The notes under the pieces are model-generated. The model saw only the letters and a list, made by a program, of their open reading frames with translations. It did not search any database and had not been told where the DNA came from. A stretch of DNA of 34,268 nucleotides from assembly GCA_022614855.1 (NCBI GenBank), contig JAKEHU010000039.1, positions 1 to 34,268 of the forward strand, written 5' to 3'. A program made the translations under genes and the position numbers. The DNA comes from Chlamydiota bacterium (GTDB taxonomy: Bacteria > Chlamydiota > Chlamydiia > Chlamydiales > Rhabdochlamydiaceae). Below, piece by piece: positions 15,934-25,795 of this stretch. The stretch's first letter is position 1. Every line of letters starts with the position of its first letter.

Positions 15934-17670
15934 ATGAAGAGACCTCTCCTCCAGGATGAATCCATATGGATTTTTCCCCAAGAAGATCCTGAATGGAATC
16001 AGACAATCATCCGAGAGTTCAATATACATCCCGTTACAGCTCAAGTTATTGCATCACGAAGATTTTCCAATATCGAATCAATTCATGACTATCTATATGG
16101 AAAATTGCCAAATCTCTTTGACCCACATCTTTTTCCTGAAATGGATGTAGCTGTCGAACGGGTTTATAAAGCGATTAAAAACAATGAGCAAATTCTCATT
16201 TATGGAGACAATGATGTAGATGGGATCACTGGAGCCACTCTTCTAATAGAATTTTTGCAATATATAGGAGCTAAAGTTCATTTTTTCATTCCAAATCGCA
16301 GCTCTCTCAAAGTTAGCCTCATGCTCAATGCCATTGATTATGCTCTTCTTCACAAATGCAGTCTTATCATCACTGTTGATTGTGGAATCACTGCGGTTAA
16401 AGAAATTGAAGAAGCGGTTAAAAAAGGAATAGATGTAATCATCACAGATCATCATGAGCCAACTACAAAATTGCCCCATTGTGCTGCAACCTTAAATCCA
16501 AAATTGCATGGAAGTTCTTATCCTAATCGGGATCTCACAGGAGTGGGGGTAGCTTTTAAACTCGCCCATGGAATAACAAATCATCTGATCCATACTGAAG
16601 AAATCAGTCCAAATAAAATCGATTTAAAAAGATATCTAGATTTAGTAGCTCTGGGAACGATCGCTGATATGGGATTACTTATAGGAGAAAATCGCATCCT
16701 CGTCCGCTATGGTTTAAAACAGATGCGTATGGGCAAGCGAATTGGCCTTATGAAACTACTCCAAGTATGCGAAGTCAAGCTACAAGAAATCGAAACGCTC
16801 GATATTGCTTCTAAAGTAGCTCCTAGACTGAATAGTTTAGGGCGCATCGCAGACTCAAATAAAGGCGTAGAACTATTATTGACGCGGGACCCACTGTCTG
16901 CAGAAATCTTGGCTAAAGAACTAGACCTCAATAATATCGAAAGACAAAAAATCGAGCGCAGAGATTCTGAAGATATTGAAAAGTATATTCGAAAACATCC
17001 AGAAATTTTCCAACATAGGGGACTGCTGCTTCATTCAAATAAATGGCATCCAGGGATCATTCCAATCATTTCTGCTAGATTATCTAAGCAATACAACAGG
17101 CCAACGATTATCATTGCAACTGAGGGAGATTATGGGAAAGGATCGATTCGCACAATCCCAGAATTTCCCATTCTTTCCATCTTAAAAGAAAATGCGTCCT
17201 TCTTTGAAAATTATGGAGGACATGATTTTGCCGCCGGTCTGACGATAAAAACAGAAAATATTGAAAAGTTTAAGAAAAAATTCATTGAAATCGCAGATGA
17301 AAAATTAAAAGACCAAGATATTTTATCCAAACTCTACATTGATGCAAAAATTCATTTTCGCGATTTAACTTTTGATTTTTTAGAGTCTTTAAATTTACTA
17401 GAACCTTTTGGAAACGGGAATCCTCCCCCTGTTTTTTATTGTGAGGCTAAACAGACCTGGCCTCCTAAGGTAATCGGTCACCACCTTAAATTTTATTTAG
17501 AACAAGATGAACGTGTTTTAGAAGGAATTGCTTTTGGTATGGCTGAAAAAAAACCATTAATTGAAAAAAAGAATATTAAACTTAAACTTGCCTTTACTCC
17601 ACAGATCAATACTTTTCTCAATAAATCCAGCATTCAGCTCTTAATCCGAGATTTCAAAATCGCCGATTAA
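15934..17670 (+). CDS. recJ: Single-stranded-DNA-specific exonuclease RecJ
   Basis: A 578-aa DHH-family 5'-3' exonuclease of recombination and repair. Motifs: I GDNDVDGITG (near residue 92), II TVDCGIT, III ITDHHEP (DHH), IV DLVALGTIADM, and the DHHA1 part with HPGIIPIISARL and YGGHDFAAG. A C-terminal OB-like region follows (about 470-578). Motif I has Asn where an aromatic residue is usual (GDYDADG), but the metal-binding Asp residues remain. The start is supported by AGGA 8 nt upstream. Chlamydia also has recJ next to secDF. Confidence 0.95.
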   Translation: MKRPLLQDESIWIFPQEDPEWNQTIIREFNIHPVTAQVIASRRFSNIESIHDYLYGKLPNLFDPHLFPEMDVAVERVYKAIKNNEQILIYGDNDVDGITGATLLIEFLQYIGAKVHFFIPNRSSLKVSLMLNAIDYALLHKCSLIITVDCGITAVKEIEEAVKKGIDVIITDHHEPTTKLPHCAATLNPKLHGSSYPNRDLTGVGVAFKLAHGITNHLIHTEEISPNKIDLKRYLDLVALGTIADMGLLIGENRILVRYGLKQMRMGKRIGLMKLLQVCEVKLQEIETLDIASKVAPRLNSLGRIADSNKGVELLLTRDPLSAEILAKELDLNNIERQKIERRDSEDIEKYIRKHPEIFQHRGLLLHSNKWHPGIIPIISARLSKQYNRPTIIIATEGDYGKGSIRTIPEFPILSILKENASFFENYGGHDFAAGLTIKTENIEKFKKKFIEIADEKLKDQDILSKLYIDAKIHFRDLTFDFLESLNLLEPFGNGNPPPVFYCEAKQTWPPKVIGHHLKFYLEQDERVLEGIAFGMAEKKPLIEKKNIKLKLAFTPQINTFLNKSSIQLLIRDFKIAD

Positions 17671-17700
17671 ATATTAGTATTTACAGATAACCATAGAGCT

Positions 17701-17734
17701 CACAGAGGAGAATTCGGATTTCTTTTTCTCTGTG
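17701..17734. terminator. Stem-loop between convergent recJ and dnaJ
   Basis: CACAGAG (17701-17707) pairs with CTCTGTG (17728-17734), with extra partial pairing inside. It lies 31 bp past the recJ stop. There is no clean T tract after the stem on the plus strand, so terminator function is a guess based on the convergent position. Confidence 0.35.
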
Positions 17735-17746
17735 CACGGTTAAAAT

Positions 17747-17785
17747 AAAAATCGACGAGGCCTTAATTCGACAAGAGTCTCTTAG
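17747..17785 (-). repeat. Family I repeat relic, copy D, reaching into the dnaJ-fusion frame
   Basis: On the minus strand it reads CTAAGAGACTCTTGTCGAAT then TAAGGCCTCGTCGATTTTT, a Family I terminus. The last seven codons and the TAA stop of the upstream leftward frame (AKRLLSN-stop) lie in this repeat, so its insertion probably set the present C-terminus. Confidence 0.7.
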
Positions 17786-19727
17786 CTTCTGAATCGGAAA
17801 TCCACTTTTCTTCGTCGATTAAATGCCTTGCTTGTAGTCTAGCAATGTTTTCATCTGCTTCTCTCATTCGTAAAATTGGATTTCGAAATAAATACCCTTG
17901 AAATGGAATTCCTTTTTGTCTCATCTCTTTTTCCACTGATTCTAAATTATACTCTAAATCGTCAATGAAAATGATCTTTGATGGTTTAAATGAAACCTCT
18001 TCTAGAAAAGCGGAAAGTACTTCTCCTTTGGTGTATTCAGCAGAAAAAAGAATTCCCTTATGAAAGACAGGGCCATCTTTGTTAAACTTTCCCAATTTAT
18101 TGAGGACAATGCGATCTTTTTTGGGAAAAGATTGGCTAAAATCCAAATTTAGAGATTTTAGATCTTCAATTCTCCATAACTCTAAATCATGAATTCCTCC
18201 ATAGGAATCTTTTCTTAAATTCGTTAAAGCAATTACTTTCACTCCTTTTTTCTGTATTTCTGAAATGAGTATTGGAATTTGATTTTCTACAAGCTGTCTT
18301 TTAGCAAGAACAACTGCTTTACTCAAACGATCGATAATTTCTTTTTTCTTAGCATAGGAAGGATATTTTTTTAGTTCTTCAGAAATAACTCTATCACGAA
18401 CAGATTGTGAATCAATAGACATGATCTGATCGGGATAATAGATCAAAACATCATCGACATCTAAGACAACGAGGGCATTTTGATCTAAATCTGCGATAGG
18501 TTTTTGTATCTCATCAAAACTTTCAATAATCGGAGCCTCCCCAAACAGCGGGAAACAAATCCCCATGTAAAAAACAGTGAATAAAGCAAATAAGCTTTTA
18601 ATTTTATCAAAAAAAGTCCTTTTCCTAGGAGAATTATGACTTCCTTCAATTTCTGCAAAATTTTTGAGCAGAGATTTTTGCTTGTCATTGAGACCCACAG
18701 GAACTTCAACAACAATTTTCACAAGAAGATCTCCTTTCCCTTGTCCATGAACATTAAAAGCACCCTCTCCCTTCACTCTAAAAACTTTACCATGTTGTGT
18801 ACCTTCAGGAATATTAATTCTCGCTGTTCCTCCTGTAGGAGTTGGAATCTCCTTTTTACACCCTAGAGCTGCTTCAGAAATACTGACAGGTAATTCCAAC
18901 AATAGATCATCATTTTGCCTTTCAAAAAGTTCATGCGGCTCTACAGAGATGTAGACATATAAATCTCCTGTAGCTCCTCCTTTTTCTCCAGCATCCCCAT
19001 AACCCCCCATCCTTAGACGCATGCCATTATCAACCCCAGGAGGAATCTTGATCTTGACCTGTTGCCTTTCCTTTACTCTTCCATCTCCATGACAACTTAG
19101 GCAGGGATCAGCAATTGTTTTTCCCTGTCCATAACAATTGGGACAGGTTGTCGTCATACTAAAAAAACCTCGGGTTTGATGCACATGTCCTGTGCCTTGA
19201 CATTGCATGCAAGTCTTAATCCCTTTTGCACTGCGAGCACCAAGTCCATTGCAGCTTTTACAGATTACAAAATTATTTAAAATTACCTCTTTTTCAACGC
19301 CGCGAATTGCCTCATCAAAAGAAATAGTGATATTTATTTTTTTACTGGAACCTGTGCGACCTCCAGCTTCACCTTGATCTGTATCAAATCCAAAAAAAGA
19401 ATCAAAAATGGACTCACCACCACCCCCAAACGCACCCATGAATGTCCTCAATGCTTCTTCCATTGAAGAAAAACCATGGCCTCCGGGTCCAGCGCCCATT
19501 CCCGCTCCCTTTAATGCATCAGCACCATACTGGTCGTAAATTTGCTTTTTCTTCTCATCACTAAGAACTTCATATGCTTCAGAAATTTCTTTAAATTTTT
19601 TTTCAGCCTCTTTATCTCCAGGATTTTTATCTGGGTGATATTTAATCGCACTCTTGCGATAGGCCTTTTTAATTTCTTCCTGCGTGGCGCTTTTAGTGAC
19701 ACCGAGAACGTTGTAATAATCAACCAT
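17763..19727 (-). CDS. dnaJ: DnaJ chaperone fused in frame to a HAD/DUF2608-like protein
   Basis: Residues 1-378 are a complete DnaJ: J domain with HPD, a G/F-rich linker (about 72-105), four CxxCxGxG zinc motifs ([32 protein letters not shown]), and the usual C-terminal FFDKIKS. DnaJ loads substrates on DnaK in the cytoplasm. With no stop, the frame continues into a hydrophobic stretch (about 379-397) and a domain with HAD motif DVDDVL (Asp423, Asp425) and IFIDDLEYN. This resembles the exported DUF2608 proteins found in Chlamydiae and Legionella. The hydrophobic stretch looks like a signal peptide, so a cytoplasmic chaperone followed by an exported domain is odd. Codon 379 is TTA; one change to TAA would restore a normal dnaJ. 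The stop is in Family I copy D. Confidence 0.9.
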   Translation of the reverse strand: MVDYYNVLGVTKSATQEEIKKAYRKSAIKYHPDKNPGDKEAEKKFKEISEAYEVLSDEKKKQIYDQYGADALKGAGMGAGPGGHGFSSMEEALRTFMGAFGGGGESIFDSFFGFDTDQGEAGGRTGSSKKINITISFDEAIRGVEKEVILNNFVICKSCNGLGARSAKGIKTCMQCQGTGHVHQTRGFFSMTTTCPNCYGQGKTIADPCLSCHGDGRVKERQQVKIKIPPGVDNGMRLRMGGYGDAGEKGGATGDLYVYISVEPHELFERQNDDLLLELPVSISEAALGCKKEIPTPTGGTARINIPEGTQHGKVFRVKGEGAFNVHGQGKGDLLVKIVVEVPVGLNDKQKSLLKNFAEIEGSHNSPRKRTFFDKIKSLFALFTVFYMGICFPLFGEAPIIESFDEIQKPIADLDQNALVVLDVDDVLIYYPDQIMSIDSQSVRDRVISEELKKYPSYAKKKEIIDRLSKAVVLAKRQLVENQIPILISEIQKKGVKVIALTNLRKDSYGGIHDLELWRIEDLKSLNLDFSQSFPKKDRIVLNKLGKFNKDGPVFHKGILFSAEYTKGEVLSAFLEEVSFKPSKIIFIDDLEYNLESVEKEMRQKGIPFQGYLFRNPILRMREADENIARLQARHLIDEEKWISDSEAKRLLSN

Positions 19728-19743
19728 CTGAAGGATTAATTTT

Positions 19744-19923
19744 TTATCTAGATTTTTTATATTTTAAAGCCGCTTTAGATTTTGCTCGGCTTTTTACAGA
19801 AGGTTTGTCATAAAACCGATGGGCTTTAGCTGCTTTCATGATCCCTTCTTTATCAACTTTTTTCTTGAGGGCTCTAAGAGCTTTATCGATTGACTCTCCT
19901 GTACGAACTTTTACACTTGGCAT
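19744..19923 (-). CDS. rpsU: 30S ribosomal protein S21
   Basis: This small frame encodes 59 residues: [20 protein letters not shown], then [20 protein letters not shown], and a basic tail rich in Lys, Ser and Arg. It is the normal S21 length and pattern. S21 is a small-subunit ribosomal protein involved in translation initiation. It lies 16 bp upstream of dnaJ on the same strand, and the rpsU-dnaJ pair is also present in Chlamydia. The start codon is 8 nt past GAGAATT, a plausible Shine-Dalgarno. Confidence 0.94.
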   Translation of the reverse strand: MPSVKVRTGESIDKALRALKKKVDKEGIMKAAKAHRFYDKPSVKSRAKSKAALKYKKSR

Positions 19924-19994
19924 GAAATTCTCTTTTCTTTTCCTTTAACTAGTAGCTAGATTTTATGTTAAATTGAAAGATATTTTCAACAAAG

Positions 19995-20597
19995 TTATCT
20001 AAAATAGACTGGTTCAATCTCTGAAAAAGAGCGATTTAAAAATTTTTTATATACTAGTTTAGCTAAAAAGTGTGGATTGGGTCTAGGCTCTATGCAAGAG
20101 GGAAACTTTTCTTTAATGGAGGGGATATCTGTAATAATTTGATCTTCTTTTCTAATTACCTCCTCTAATTTTTTTCGATCGATGAGAAAACGGTCTATAT
20201 GATCTATTTGATCGTGTGTACACTTTCCTTTAATGAGGTAATACTCACCCATTTTTGCATCCAAAATATAGGTAAAATTTCCTTCCAAATCGGGCAAAAA
20301 TGCAAAGGGGGATAGAAATCCAATGGCAGGTATCTGCAGGCCAAAGGCAAAAGATTTAGCAGTAACGAGTGCAATACGAGTTCCCGTATAAGAACAACCA
20401 GGGCCAATTCCACATCCTATGAACTCGATCTTGCGAATATCTATCTGGTTTTTCTTTAAAAGATTTTCGATGAATAGATGGATATTTTTGGAAAGATTTT
20501 GATTTGCCTCAAAACTTTCAAAGGTTATAACCTTTTCCTTTTCACCAATCAACAAGAGCCCTAGTGATAGAGCGGTTTCAATTACTAAATAAGCCAT
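19995..20597 (-). CDS. tsaB: tRNA threonylcarbamoyladenosine modification protein TsaB
   Basis: A TsaB (YeaZ) family protein, about 200 aa. It partners TsaD and TsaE in making t6A at position 37 of ANN-reading tRNAs. The N-terminal ASKHA strand MAYLVIETALSLG and GCGIGPGCSYTGTRIALVTAKSFA (about residues 63-86) identify it. GPGSFTG is the usual form; here an extra Cys gives GPGCSYTG. An ATG 18 nt upstream (20615) abuts the alternative lon ATG within AGCATATGCT; I prefer the inner start because it places the first strand at the N-terminus. It precedes rpsU in the same direction. Confidence 0.87.
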   Translation of the reverse strand: MAYLVIETALSLGLLLIGEKEKVITFESFEANQNLSKNIHLFIENLLKKNQIDIRKIEFIGCGIGPGCSYTGTRIALVTAKSFAFGLQIPAIGFLSPFAFLPDLEGNFTYILDAKMGEYYLIKGKCTHDQIDHIDRFLIDRKKLEEVIRKEDQIITDIPSIKEKFPSCIEPRPNPHFLAKLVYKKFLNRSFSEIEPVYFR

Positions 20598-20642
20598 ATC
20601 GTGATATGATAGCATATGCTAACTTTCTCACGGAAAAGAACA

Positions 20643-23105
20643 ATGAATGAAGAATTGCCTCCAGTAAAGCAGGGAAAAAAAGGAAAGCCAGCTAAAAGTG
20701 CAAAAATTCAAGAAATTCCTGACTTTCCAAATGAACTTTATCTGATTCCAATTACAAGACGTCCCTATTTTCCAGGGATGGCAGCACCGATTGTCATCGA
20801 GCAAGGCACTTATTATGAAGTGCTCAAAACAGTTGCTAGCTCGGAACATAAATGCATGGGACTTTTTCTTACCAAAAAAGAAGATGCAAATATCTATAAA
20901 ATCACCACTGAAGATCTTTACAAAGTAGGTGTTTCCGCGCGCATCTTGCGCATCATCCCAATAGAACAAGGGGGCGGTGCTCAAGTGATTTTAAATATGG
21001 AAAGGCGAATCATTTTAAAAGAGCCGATAAAAGATCCAAAATATTTAAGAGCAAAAGTTTCCTACCATGAGGATGAACCCTCAAGAAAATTATCAAAAGA
21101 ATTAAAGGCCTATTCGATCAGCATCATCACCACTATCAAGGAACTACTAAAACTCAATCCTCTCTTTAAAGAAGAATTGCAAATTTTTCTTGGCCATTCC
21201 GATTTTACAGAGCCGGGGAAATTAGCTGATTTTGCTGTTGCTCTTACCACTGCAAATAGAGAAGATCTACAGGGTGTTCTGGAAACTTTTGATTTGCAAG
21301 GAAGAATCGATAAAGCTCTTGTTCTTCTAAAAAAAGAGGTCGATTTAAGCAAATTGCAAAATAGTATCAATTTAAAAATTGAAGCTACCATTTCAAAAAC
21401 GCAAAGAGAGTTTTTTCTCCGCGAACAGTTAAAGACGATTAAAAAAGAGCTGGGACTTGAAAAGGAGGATAAAACGGTTGATATAGAAAAATTTGATGTC
21501 AGATTAAAGAAGAGAACCGTTCCAGAAGATGTGATGACTGTCATCAAAGAAGAGCTAGAAAAACTCAATGTTCTCGACGTAAATTCTGCGGAGTATGCTG
21601 TCTGCAGAAATTATCTCGACTGGCTCACAATTGTTCCTTGGGGAATTTTCAGCGGCGAGACTGAAGAAGCTAAAGGTTCATTAAAATTTGCTGAAAAAAT
21701 TCTCAAAGAAGACCACTATGGGCTGGAAGATATCAAAAGTCGAATTTTAGAATTTATCGCAGTTGGCCAATTGTCTGGTGGAATCAAGGGAAGCATCATT
21801 GGTCTCATTGGACCTCCTGGAGTGGGAAAGACAAGCATCGGAAGAAGCATTGCGAGAAGCTTAAAGAGAAAATTCTACCGATTTTCTGTTGGCGGAATGA
21901 GAGATGATGCAGAAATAAAAGGCCATCGAAGAACCTACATTGGTTCCATGCCAGGAAAAATCGTACAAGCTTTAAAATTTACCCAGGTGATGAACCCAGT
22001 AATTTTAATCGATGAGGTGGACAAAATTGGGATTGGCTATCATGGTGATCCAGCGTCAGCTCTTTTGGAAGTTCTGGACCCAGAACAAAATAAGGATTTC
22101 TTAGATCATTACCTCGATGTAAGATGTGATTTGTCCAATGTTCTCTTCATTTTGACTGCAAATGTTCTGGATACAATTCCTGAACCACTTAGAGATCGAA
22201 TGGAAATTTTGCGCCTTTCTGGATATATTTTGGAAGAGAAGATACAAATTGCAAAAAAATATCTCATTCCTAAAAACCTCAAAAACATGGGTCTTAAACC
22301 AAATGAACTGGTCTTCACCCAAGGCGCTTTAATCCAAATCATCGATAAATACGCGCGCGAAGCTGGCGTGAGAAATCTAGAAAACTACATCAAAAAAATC
22401 TTAAGAAAAGTAGCGATGAAAGTCGTCAAAGGTAAAGAAAAAGGAAAAAAAGACGCTAAGAAACCAGAAACGCAATTTAAAATTACTGAATCTTCTCTCA
22501 TCGAATACATAGGAAAACCCATCTATCCAACCGATCGATTCTATAAGCGCACGCCGGTCGGGGTATGCACTGGCCTTGCTTGGACAGCTCATGGAGGCGC
22601 CACTCTTTATGTGGAAGCAATATCCGTTTTAGGTGAAAAAAGTGAAATGAAATTGACAGGCCATGCAGGAGATGTGATGAAAGAATCCTCACAAATTGCC
22701 TGGAATTATGTCCATAGTAGCCTTAAACAATTTGAACCAGGAATGGCCTTTTTTGAAAAATCTCAGGTTCATCTTCACATTCCTGAAGGAGCTACACCTA
22801 AAGATGGCCCATCAGCAGGCATTACAATGGCTACAGCCATTTTTTCCCTCCTTAAAAATGACCCAGTTATCGAAGATCTCGGAATGACAGGGGAACTCAC
22901 TTTGACAGGAAAGATTTTGCCCATTGGAGGAGTGAAAGAAAAAGTGATTGCAGCTCGCAGATCTAAATTAAAAACCTTAATCTTTCCTAAAGACAATCAG
23001 AGAGATTTTGACGAATTGCCAGCCTATATTAAAAAGGGAATTAAAGTACACTTTGTTGAAAATTATGAAGAGGTGTTCCATGTTGCATTCCCTTCAAAAA
23101 AATGA
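20643..23105 (+). CDS. lon: ATP-dependent protease Lon
   Basis: About 820 aa with a complete Lon layout: N-terminal substrate domain (from NELYLIPITRRPYFPGMAAPI), coiled middle, AAA+ module with Walker A GPPGVGKTS and Walker B VILIDEVDKIG, and the proteolytic domain with Ser in PKDGPSAGIT and the paired Lys in GGVKEKV, spaced 43 residues as in E. coli Lon. It degrades misfolded and regulatory proteins in the cytoplasm. An upstream ATG at 20616 adds nine residues but abuts the tsaB alternative start; GGAAAAG precedes the ATG at 20643. A Lys-rich insert (KGKEKGKKDAKK) lies between the AAA+ and protease domains. Confidence 0.96.
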   Translation: MNEELPPVKQGKKGKPAKSAKIQEIPDFPNELYLIPITRRPYFPGMAAPIVIEQGTYYEVLKTVASSEHKCMGLFLTKKEDANIYKITTEDLYKVGVSARILRIIPIEQGGGAQVILNMERRIILKEPIKDPKYLRAKVSYHEDEPSRKLSKELKAYSISIITTIKELLKLNPLFKEELQIFLGHSDFTEPGKLADFAVALTTANREDLQGVLETFDLQGRIDKALVLLKKEVDLSKLQNSINLKIEATISKTQREFFLREQLKTIKKELGLEKEDKTVDIEKFDVRLKKRTVPEDVMTVIKEELEKLNVLDVNSAEYAVCRNYLDWLTIVPWGIFSGETEEAKGSLKFAEKILKEDHYGLEDIKSRILEFIAVGQLSGGIKGSIIGLIGPPGVGKTSIGRSIARSLKRKFYRFSVGGMRDDAEIKGHRRTYIGSMPGKIVQALKFTQVMNPVILIDEVDKIGIGYHGDPASALLEVLDPEQNKDFLDHYLDVRCDLSNVLFILTANVLDTIPEPLRDRMEILRLSGYILEEKIQIAKKYLIPKNLKNMGLKPNELVFTQGALIQIIDKYAREAGVRNLENYIKKILRKVAMKVVKGKEKGKKDAKKPETQFKITESSLIEYIGKPIYPTDRFYKRTPVGVCTGLAWTAHGGATLYVEAISVLGEKSEMKLTGHAGDVMKESSQIAWNYVHSSLKQFEPGMAFFEKSQVHLHIPEGATPKDGPSAGITMATAIFSLLKNDPVIEDLGMTGELTLTGKILPIGGVKEKVIAARRSKLKTLIFPKDNQRDFDELPAYIKKGIKVHFVENYEEVFHVAFPSKK

Positions 23106-23604
23106 CTCCTTTTCTGAATTTGTAACTCAACAAAAAATCATCCATCCCGATTTGATAGAAGAATCTTCTTTGAAATGGAAAAAAGAGGGAAAAACCATTG
23201 CTACATTAAATGGATCTTTTGATCTTCTCCATGCTGGCCATCTAGAAATCATCTATCAAGCTTCTCTGCAAGCAGATATTCTTTTGCTCGGATTGAATTC
23301 AGATTGCTCCATAAAAAAATATAAAAGTCCTAATCGCCCCATCATTCCCTTGCAATATCGCCTTTTGTTAATTGCTTCCCTATTCATGGTTGATTTTGTA
23401 ACCTGGTTTTATGAGACAGATCCTAGAGAGTGGCTAAAAAAAGTAAAGCCAAATGTACATGTCAATGGAATAGAATATAAAGAAAACTGTATTGAAGAAG
23501 ATGTGGTGAAAAAGTTTGGGGGTACTTTGCATTTTGTCGAAAAAATTCCAGGTTTATCCACCTCAGAAATGATAAGAAGAGTATGCGACTCATTGGGACT
23601 TTAG
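23080..23604 (+). CDS. rfaE2: RfaE2/HldE-C-like nucleotidyltransferase
   Basis: A 174-aa cytidylyltransferase-fold enzyme. TLNGSFDLLHAGHLEII carries the HxGH nucleotide-binding box. NSDCSIKKYKSPNRPIIP and the late STSEMIRRV match the adenylyltransferase half of HldE (NSDxSxKRxKG.RPxxP; STTxIIxKI), which makes ADP-heptose for LPS. The substrate is inferred; no kinase half is nearby. The frame is open from 23008, but the ATG at 23080 has AGAGGTG upstream and gives a standard N-terminus. It overlaps the end of lon by 26 nt and the next gene by 22 nt, suggesting coupled translation. Confidence 0.83.
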   Translation: MLHSLQKNDSFSEFVTQQKIIHPDLIEESSLKWKKEGKTIATLNGSFDLLHAGHLEIIYQASLQADILLLGLNSDCSIKKYKSPNRPIIPLQYRLLLIASLFMVDFVTWFYETDPREWLKKVKPNVHVNGIEYKENCIEEDVVKKFGGTLHFVEKIPGLSTSEMIRRVCDSLGL

Positions 23605-24746
23605 AAAATGAAAAACAGGCATTTCTCTTTTATTCGTTTCTTTTAAGAGAAGGGATAAAAAGTAGTTATGAAGCTGTTGTAAATAGTGAAACCAGAAAAC
23701 GAGAAATGCGTATCTGGGTATTTGAAGAAGACGATGTCGATAAAGCGATTTCTTGGCTCGATCAGTACAAAAAAAATCCCAATGATCCTACTTTTACGGA
23801 AATTGAACCCACTTTTACTTCCCCTCCACCTATCCATGCTATTTCTTCACACCAAGAAGAAGCAAAGACCGTGCAAAAAAATAAATGGCAAGTAAAAATT
23901 TCTCTAAAACCAAAGTCGGGTTTTTCCTTTCCTCTCACCTATCTTATCATCATCGCGTGTGGATTCATTTTTCTTTGGAATGGAATGGAAAAACTGCAAA
24001 TGGTCAAACAATTTGGACTGATCTCTTTAGAAATTGGTCTAACTCCGCTTCAACAAAAATTGATGTTTGACTATCCAAAATCAAGCCAAAAAATTGATCA
24101 GCTCATCAAAGAATATCCTCCTTTAAAATCCGTCGACGAGATAAAAAAACTTCCTGAAGAAGAAAGGAGACAATTTGAAGAGGCTCAATCAATACCAACC
24201 TGGAAGGGACTCATGAACTTCTTTTTTGGCAAAAATAAGAAAACTTTGGAAGAAGCCCCTCTTTTTGAAAAAATTCGAGAAGGAGAGTATTGGAGACTTT
24301 TTACTCCATGTCTACTCCATGCCGGTTTTTTACACATTTTATTCAACATGGCCTGGGTCTGGATTCTCTGTAAACAGTTGGAATCAAGATTAAAAAAATG
24401 GAAAATTCTTATTCTAATTATTGTGATTGGAGTTGTGTCCAATATTTCTCAATATCTGATGAGCGGCCCTTTTTTCTTAGGATTTTCCGGAGTGGTAGTG
24501 GGAATGGTCGGATTCATTTGGGTAAGACAAAAAACTGCACCTTGGGAAGGCTACTCCATTCAAAAAATTACTTTTGTCTTTATCCTTGTTTTTATCCTAG
24601 CGATGTTTGCTCTCGAAGTTTTTTCCTTGCTTCTCCAAATTTTCACCCTATCGGAAATTTCAGCAAATATTGCAAACACAGCTCATATCGTAGGCGGACT
24701 TGTAGGAATGGCCCTTGCAAAAATCCCCTTTTTTGCCAGAGAATAA
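23583..24746 (+). CDS. Rhomboid-family intramembrane serine protease
   Basis: A GlpG-like protein of 387 aa. Residues 1-60 (RLIGTLENEKQAFLFYSFL) resemble the cytoplasmic NRho domain. A first membrane helix lies at about 118-137, then a charged extracytoplasmic loop, then the core with HAGFLHILFNMAWVW, the catalytic GFSG (Ser302) and AHIVGG (His368). Catalytic Ser and His and the oxyanion HxxxN are all present, so it should be active. The target is unknown. It overlaps the RfaE2-like gene. Confidence 0.9.
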   Translation: MRLIGTLENEKQAFLFYSFLLREGIKSSYEAVVNSETRKREMRIWVFEEDDVDKAISWLDQYKKNPNDPTFTEIEPTFTSPPPIHAISSHQEEAKTVQKNKWQVKISLKPKSGFSFPLTYLIIIACGFIFLWNGMEKLQMVKQFGLISLEIGLTPLQQKLMFDYPKSSQKIDQLIKEYPPLKSVDEIKKLPEEERRQFEEAQSIPTWKGLMNFFFGKNKKTLEEAPLFEKIREGEYWRLFTPCLLHAGFLHILFNMAWVWILCKQLESRLKKWKILILIIVIGVVSNISQYLMSGPFFLGFSGVVVGMVGFIWVRQKTAPWEGYSIQKITFVFILVFILAMFALEVFSLLLQIFTLSEISANIANTAHIVGGLVGMALAKIPFFARE

Positions 24747-24754
24747 CAAGGGAA

Positions 24755-24857
24755 AGGCTAAAAGCTAAAATCTAAAGGCTAAATTAGAGGATTTGGTTTT
24801 TTCATTCTATTTCTCCCTTTTTTTCAGCTTTTAGCCTTTAGATTTTAGCCTTTAAAA
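24755..24857 (+). terminator. Family III hairpin between the rhomboid gene and rnz
   Basis: Perfect 20-bp inverted repeats (24764-24783 and 24830-24849, right arm TTTAGCCTTTAGATTTTAGC) enclose 46 nt with T-rich tracts. It starts 8 bp past the rhomboid stop, which is followed in frame by a second stop within AAAGGCTAA. The right arm ends 10 bp before the rnz ATG, leaving no Shine-Dalgarno. Confidence 0.65.
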
Positions 24858-24859
24858 AA

Positions 24860-25768
24860 ATGAGTATTCGCGACCTTACTATACTTGGCTCATCTAGCCA
24901 ACAACCTACCCGCAAACGCAACCATGGAGCCTATTTATTGAGATGGAATGAGGAGGGACTTTTATTCGACCCTGGAGAAGGAACACAACGCCAATTCATT
25001 TTTGCAAATATCGCTCCCACTTGCATCACACGGATTTTTGTCAGCCATTTTCACGGGGACCACTGTTTGGGGTTAGGATCCATTTTGATGAGACTCAATT
25101 TAGATAAAGTGACCCATCCAATTCACTGCTACTATCCCTCATCTGGAAAAAAATATTTTGACCGATTGCGATATGGGAGCATTTACCATGAAACCATCCA
25201 AGTCATTGAACATCCTGTTTCCAAAAATGGTGTTGTACATCAGGATGAAAAATTTCACATCGAAGCACGTTTTCTTTCCCATGGAGTAGATAATGTTGGC
25301 TGGCGCATCAAAGAGACAAACCGGAGAAAATTTGACAAAGAAAAACTCGATGCTCATGGAATAAAAGGCCCTATCGTTAAAGAATTAACAGAAAAAGGAG
25401 CTGTAAAAGTAGAGGAACGCACAATCAAATTAGATGAGGTGAGTTGGATAAGAGAGGGCGATGTCTTTGCCTTTGTCATGGACACCAGTTACTGCAAAGA
25501 AGCAGTTGACATTGCAAAAAAAGCTAACCTTTTCCTCTGCGAAAGCACCTATCTTGAAGAGCATCGAGATTTAGCGGAAAAACACCAACACCTTACGGCC
25601 AAACAAGCCGCTGAAGTTGCCAAGCAAGCTGGAGTCCGCGAGCTTATCCTAACCCATTTCTCTGCCAGATACTTAGACTTAAATCCTTTCATCGAAGAGG
25701 CAAAAAAAATCTTCCCTCATGTTTCCGTTGCAGAAGATCTAAAAGTTTTCCCCTTTCCCAGAAGCTAA
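24860..25768 (+). CDS. rnz: Ribonuclease Z (tRNA 3'-processing endonuclease)
   Basis: A 302-aa metallo-beta-lactamase-fold nuclease that cuts the 3' trailer from tRNA precursors. The zinc motif [10 protein letters not shown] (His63, His65, Asp67, His68) is intact. Further ligands are likely in [21 protein letters not shown] and LTHFSARY. The length is standard for the short form. Trailer cleavage matters here because the tRNA-Leu gene does not encode CCA. The ATG follows a Family III arm with a poly-A stretch and no Shine-Dalgarno. In Chlamydia rnz is also close to lon. Confidence 0.95.
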   Translation: MSIRDLTILGSSSQQPTRKRNHGAYLLRWNEEGLLFDPGEGTQRQFIFANIAPTCITRIFVSHFHGDHCLGLGSILMRLNLDKVTHPIHCYYPSSGKKYFDRLRYGSIYHETIQVIEHPVSKNGVVHQDEKFHIEARFLSHGVDNVGWRIKETNRRKFDKEKLDAHGIKGPIVKELTEKGAVKVEERTIKLDEVSWIREGDVFAFVMDTSYCKEAVDIAKKANLFLCESTYLEEHRDLAEKHQHLTAKQAAEVAKQAGVRELILTHFSARYLDLNPFIEEAKKIFPHVSVAEDLKVFPFPRS

Positions 25769-25795
25769 TTATTTTGTAAATTTGACATAAATATT

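Noticed and set aside
21110-21568. A 152-codon frame antisense to lon
   Set aside because: Ser/Phe-rich composition is the typical shadow of a Lys/Glu-rich gene on the other strand; lon is certain.
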